Position numbers and translations under genes: made by a program. From a virus, in the IMG/VR virus record IMGVR_UViG_3300009436_000122, positions 1 to 22,332 of that record: 22,332 bases of DNA. One strand, 5' to 3'. This document shows positions 21,683 to 22,332 of this stretch, piece by piece. The notes under the pieces are model-generated. The model did no database searches. It saw only the letters and a program-made list of their open reading frames with translations, and was not told the DNA's origin. Position 1 is the stretch's first letter. Every line of letters starts with the position of its first letter.

Positions 21683-22332
21683 TGGAATATAAAAAAGGAT
21701 TTAATATAAAACCTAAAAAAGTTTTAAGTACAGGAGAGATTAGATTTACTGATGGAACAAATGATGTAATACCTAATCAATTAGCTTGTGAAGCATACGG
21801 ATATGTTTACAATTCAAATACTGGTACTTGTAATGCTTTTGAATTTAATTCTACTTTAGACAGAAAATTTTATGATATACACAATAATGTTAGTGGAGGT
21901 ACAACAGAAAACGGAACAAAAAACACTATACTTAATGGTCAAAAGAATTTAACTAAAGGAGGTAATATAAATAATATTATAAACGGAGAATTTCATGAAT
22001 TAGAAAATGGTATAAAAAATTCTATAATTCTTGCAGGTTCTTATGGACAAGCAGAAAATCAAGGAGAGGTAGTTATAGGTGGAGGTGGTTTTAACGAAGC
22101 ATTAGGTTTAGGATTAAGCCAACAATCATTTGTACAACAATCTAATAAGACTTTAGATGCTACAGAAACTGCTTTACTTACTCAATACTTACCAATTACA
22201 TATATACAAAAAGTAAAAAATTCAGTAATAGGTTTTGAAGCTAATGTAATAGGTGTTAATTATGGAGGAGAGGGAGAAGTTGGAGAATATGGATATGTTC
22301 AAATTACAGGTGCAGTTACATTTACAGATGGT
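21682..22332 (+). CDS. Tail fibre-like protein, N-terminal part (runs off right edge)
   Basis: The ATG overlaps the preceding stop (TAATG) and the frame stays open to the last base (217 codons). After a basic start (MEYKKGFNIKPKKVLSTGEI) and FTDGTNDVIPNQLACEAYGYVYNS, residues about 77-155 form a glycine/asparagine-rich repetitive stretch (GGTTENGTKNTILNGQKNL, GGNINNIINGEF, GIKNSIILAGSYGQAENQGE, VVIGGGGFNEALGLG). This recalls trimeric beta-helix or YadA-head-like repeats (G..N.I..G..A...). A further sandwich begins after about 170 (LPITYIQKVKNSVIGFEANVIG). The likely role is a tail fibre or spike. The C-terminus is not visible. Confidence 0.62.
   Translation, partial: MEYKKGFNIKPKKVLSTGEIRFTDGTNDVIPNQLACEAYGYVYNSNTGTCNAFEFNSTLDRKFYDIHNNVSGGTTENGTKNTILNGQKNLTKGGNINNIINGEFHELENGIKNSIILAGSYGQAENQGEVVIGGGGFNEALGLGLSQQSFVQQSNKTLDATETALLTQYLPITYIQKVKNSVIGFEANVIGVNYGGEGEVGEYGYVQITGAVTFTDG

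Noticed and set aside
1-22332. CRISPR array, tRNA or insertion sequence
   Set aside because: No regularly spaced repeats, cloverleaf-forming sequence with CCA-type end, transposase or terminal inverted repeats were seen.

Overview
The window is a tightly packed stretch of a tailed-phage (Caudoviricetes) genome. Every gene I can support lies on the + strand. The DNA is strongly AT-rich, genes often overlap by a few bases (TAATG or ATGA junctions), Shine-Dalgarno sites are rare, and the clearest promoter fits the Bacteroidota/Flavobacterium pattern (TTG, 17-23 bases, TAnnTTTG). LamG-type tail proteins and several protein families I associate with flavobacterial phages point the same way. The host is therefore most likely a member of the Bacteroidota, probably Flavobacteriaceae. 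I see no integrase, CI-like repressor, host gene or tRNA, so a lytic phage or an incomplete view of a temperate one are both possible.

Layout. (1) 1-2378: the end of one LamG-containing tail/receptor-binding protein, a second complete paralogue, and a small conserved protein. (2) 2381-5036: a portal protein with a long Cys/His-rich C-terminal extension, then a DUF6712-like connector. (3) 5036-7060: a lysis group (two small membrane proteins that could be holins flanking an M15 peptidase, plus two very small ORFs), then a calcineurin-like metallophosphoesterase. (4) 7126-7159: a Flavobacterium-type promoter that opens the early region. (5) 7183-13571: DNA metabolism and regulation: an SSB-like protein ending in DDLPF, a protein with a DnaA domain-IV-like helix-turn-helix, a winged-helix initiator, a DnaC-like AAA+ helicase loader, NinG and NinB recombination proteins, a sigma-like factor, a DUF3310 protein and several small zinc-binding or unknown proteins. 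(6) 13615-15073: terminase small and large subunits. (7) 15180-22332: tail genes, starting with a tail assembly chaperone pair apparently joined by -1 frameshifting on a run of nine T, then tail completion and structural proteins, a large baseplate/hub-like protein and a fibre-like protein running off the right edge.

How it fits together. The replication genes look like a set that opens an origin (DnaA-like and winged-helix proteins), coats single strands (SSB-like) and loads the host DnaB helicase (DnaC-like), since no helicase or polymerase is encoded here. NinB and NinG would process recombination intermediates. The sigma-like factor sits late in the early operon and is a candidate activator of the terminase and tail units. 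A 15-base element occurs upstream of both of those units. No major capsid protein, maturation protease or tape measure protein is visible, and the portal is 9.4 kb upstream of the terminase, so part of the virion gene set must lie outside the window. No stretch longer than 300 bases lacks a gene. The three main gaps are 7061-7182 (promoter), 12696-12790 (long hairpin) and 15074-15179 (terminator-like hairpin and repeat element).

I found no defence or other clearly new system. The most informative unusual signals are the frameshift site, the intergenic hairpin, the paired late elements, the orphan DnaA-like domain and the portal extension.
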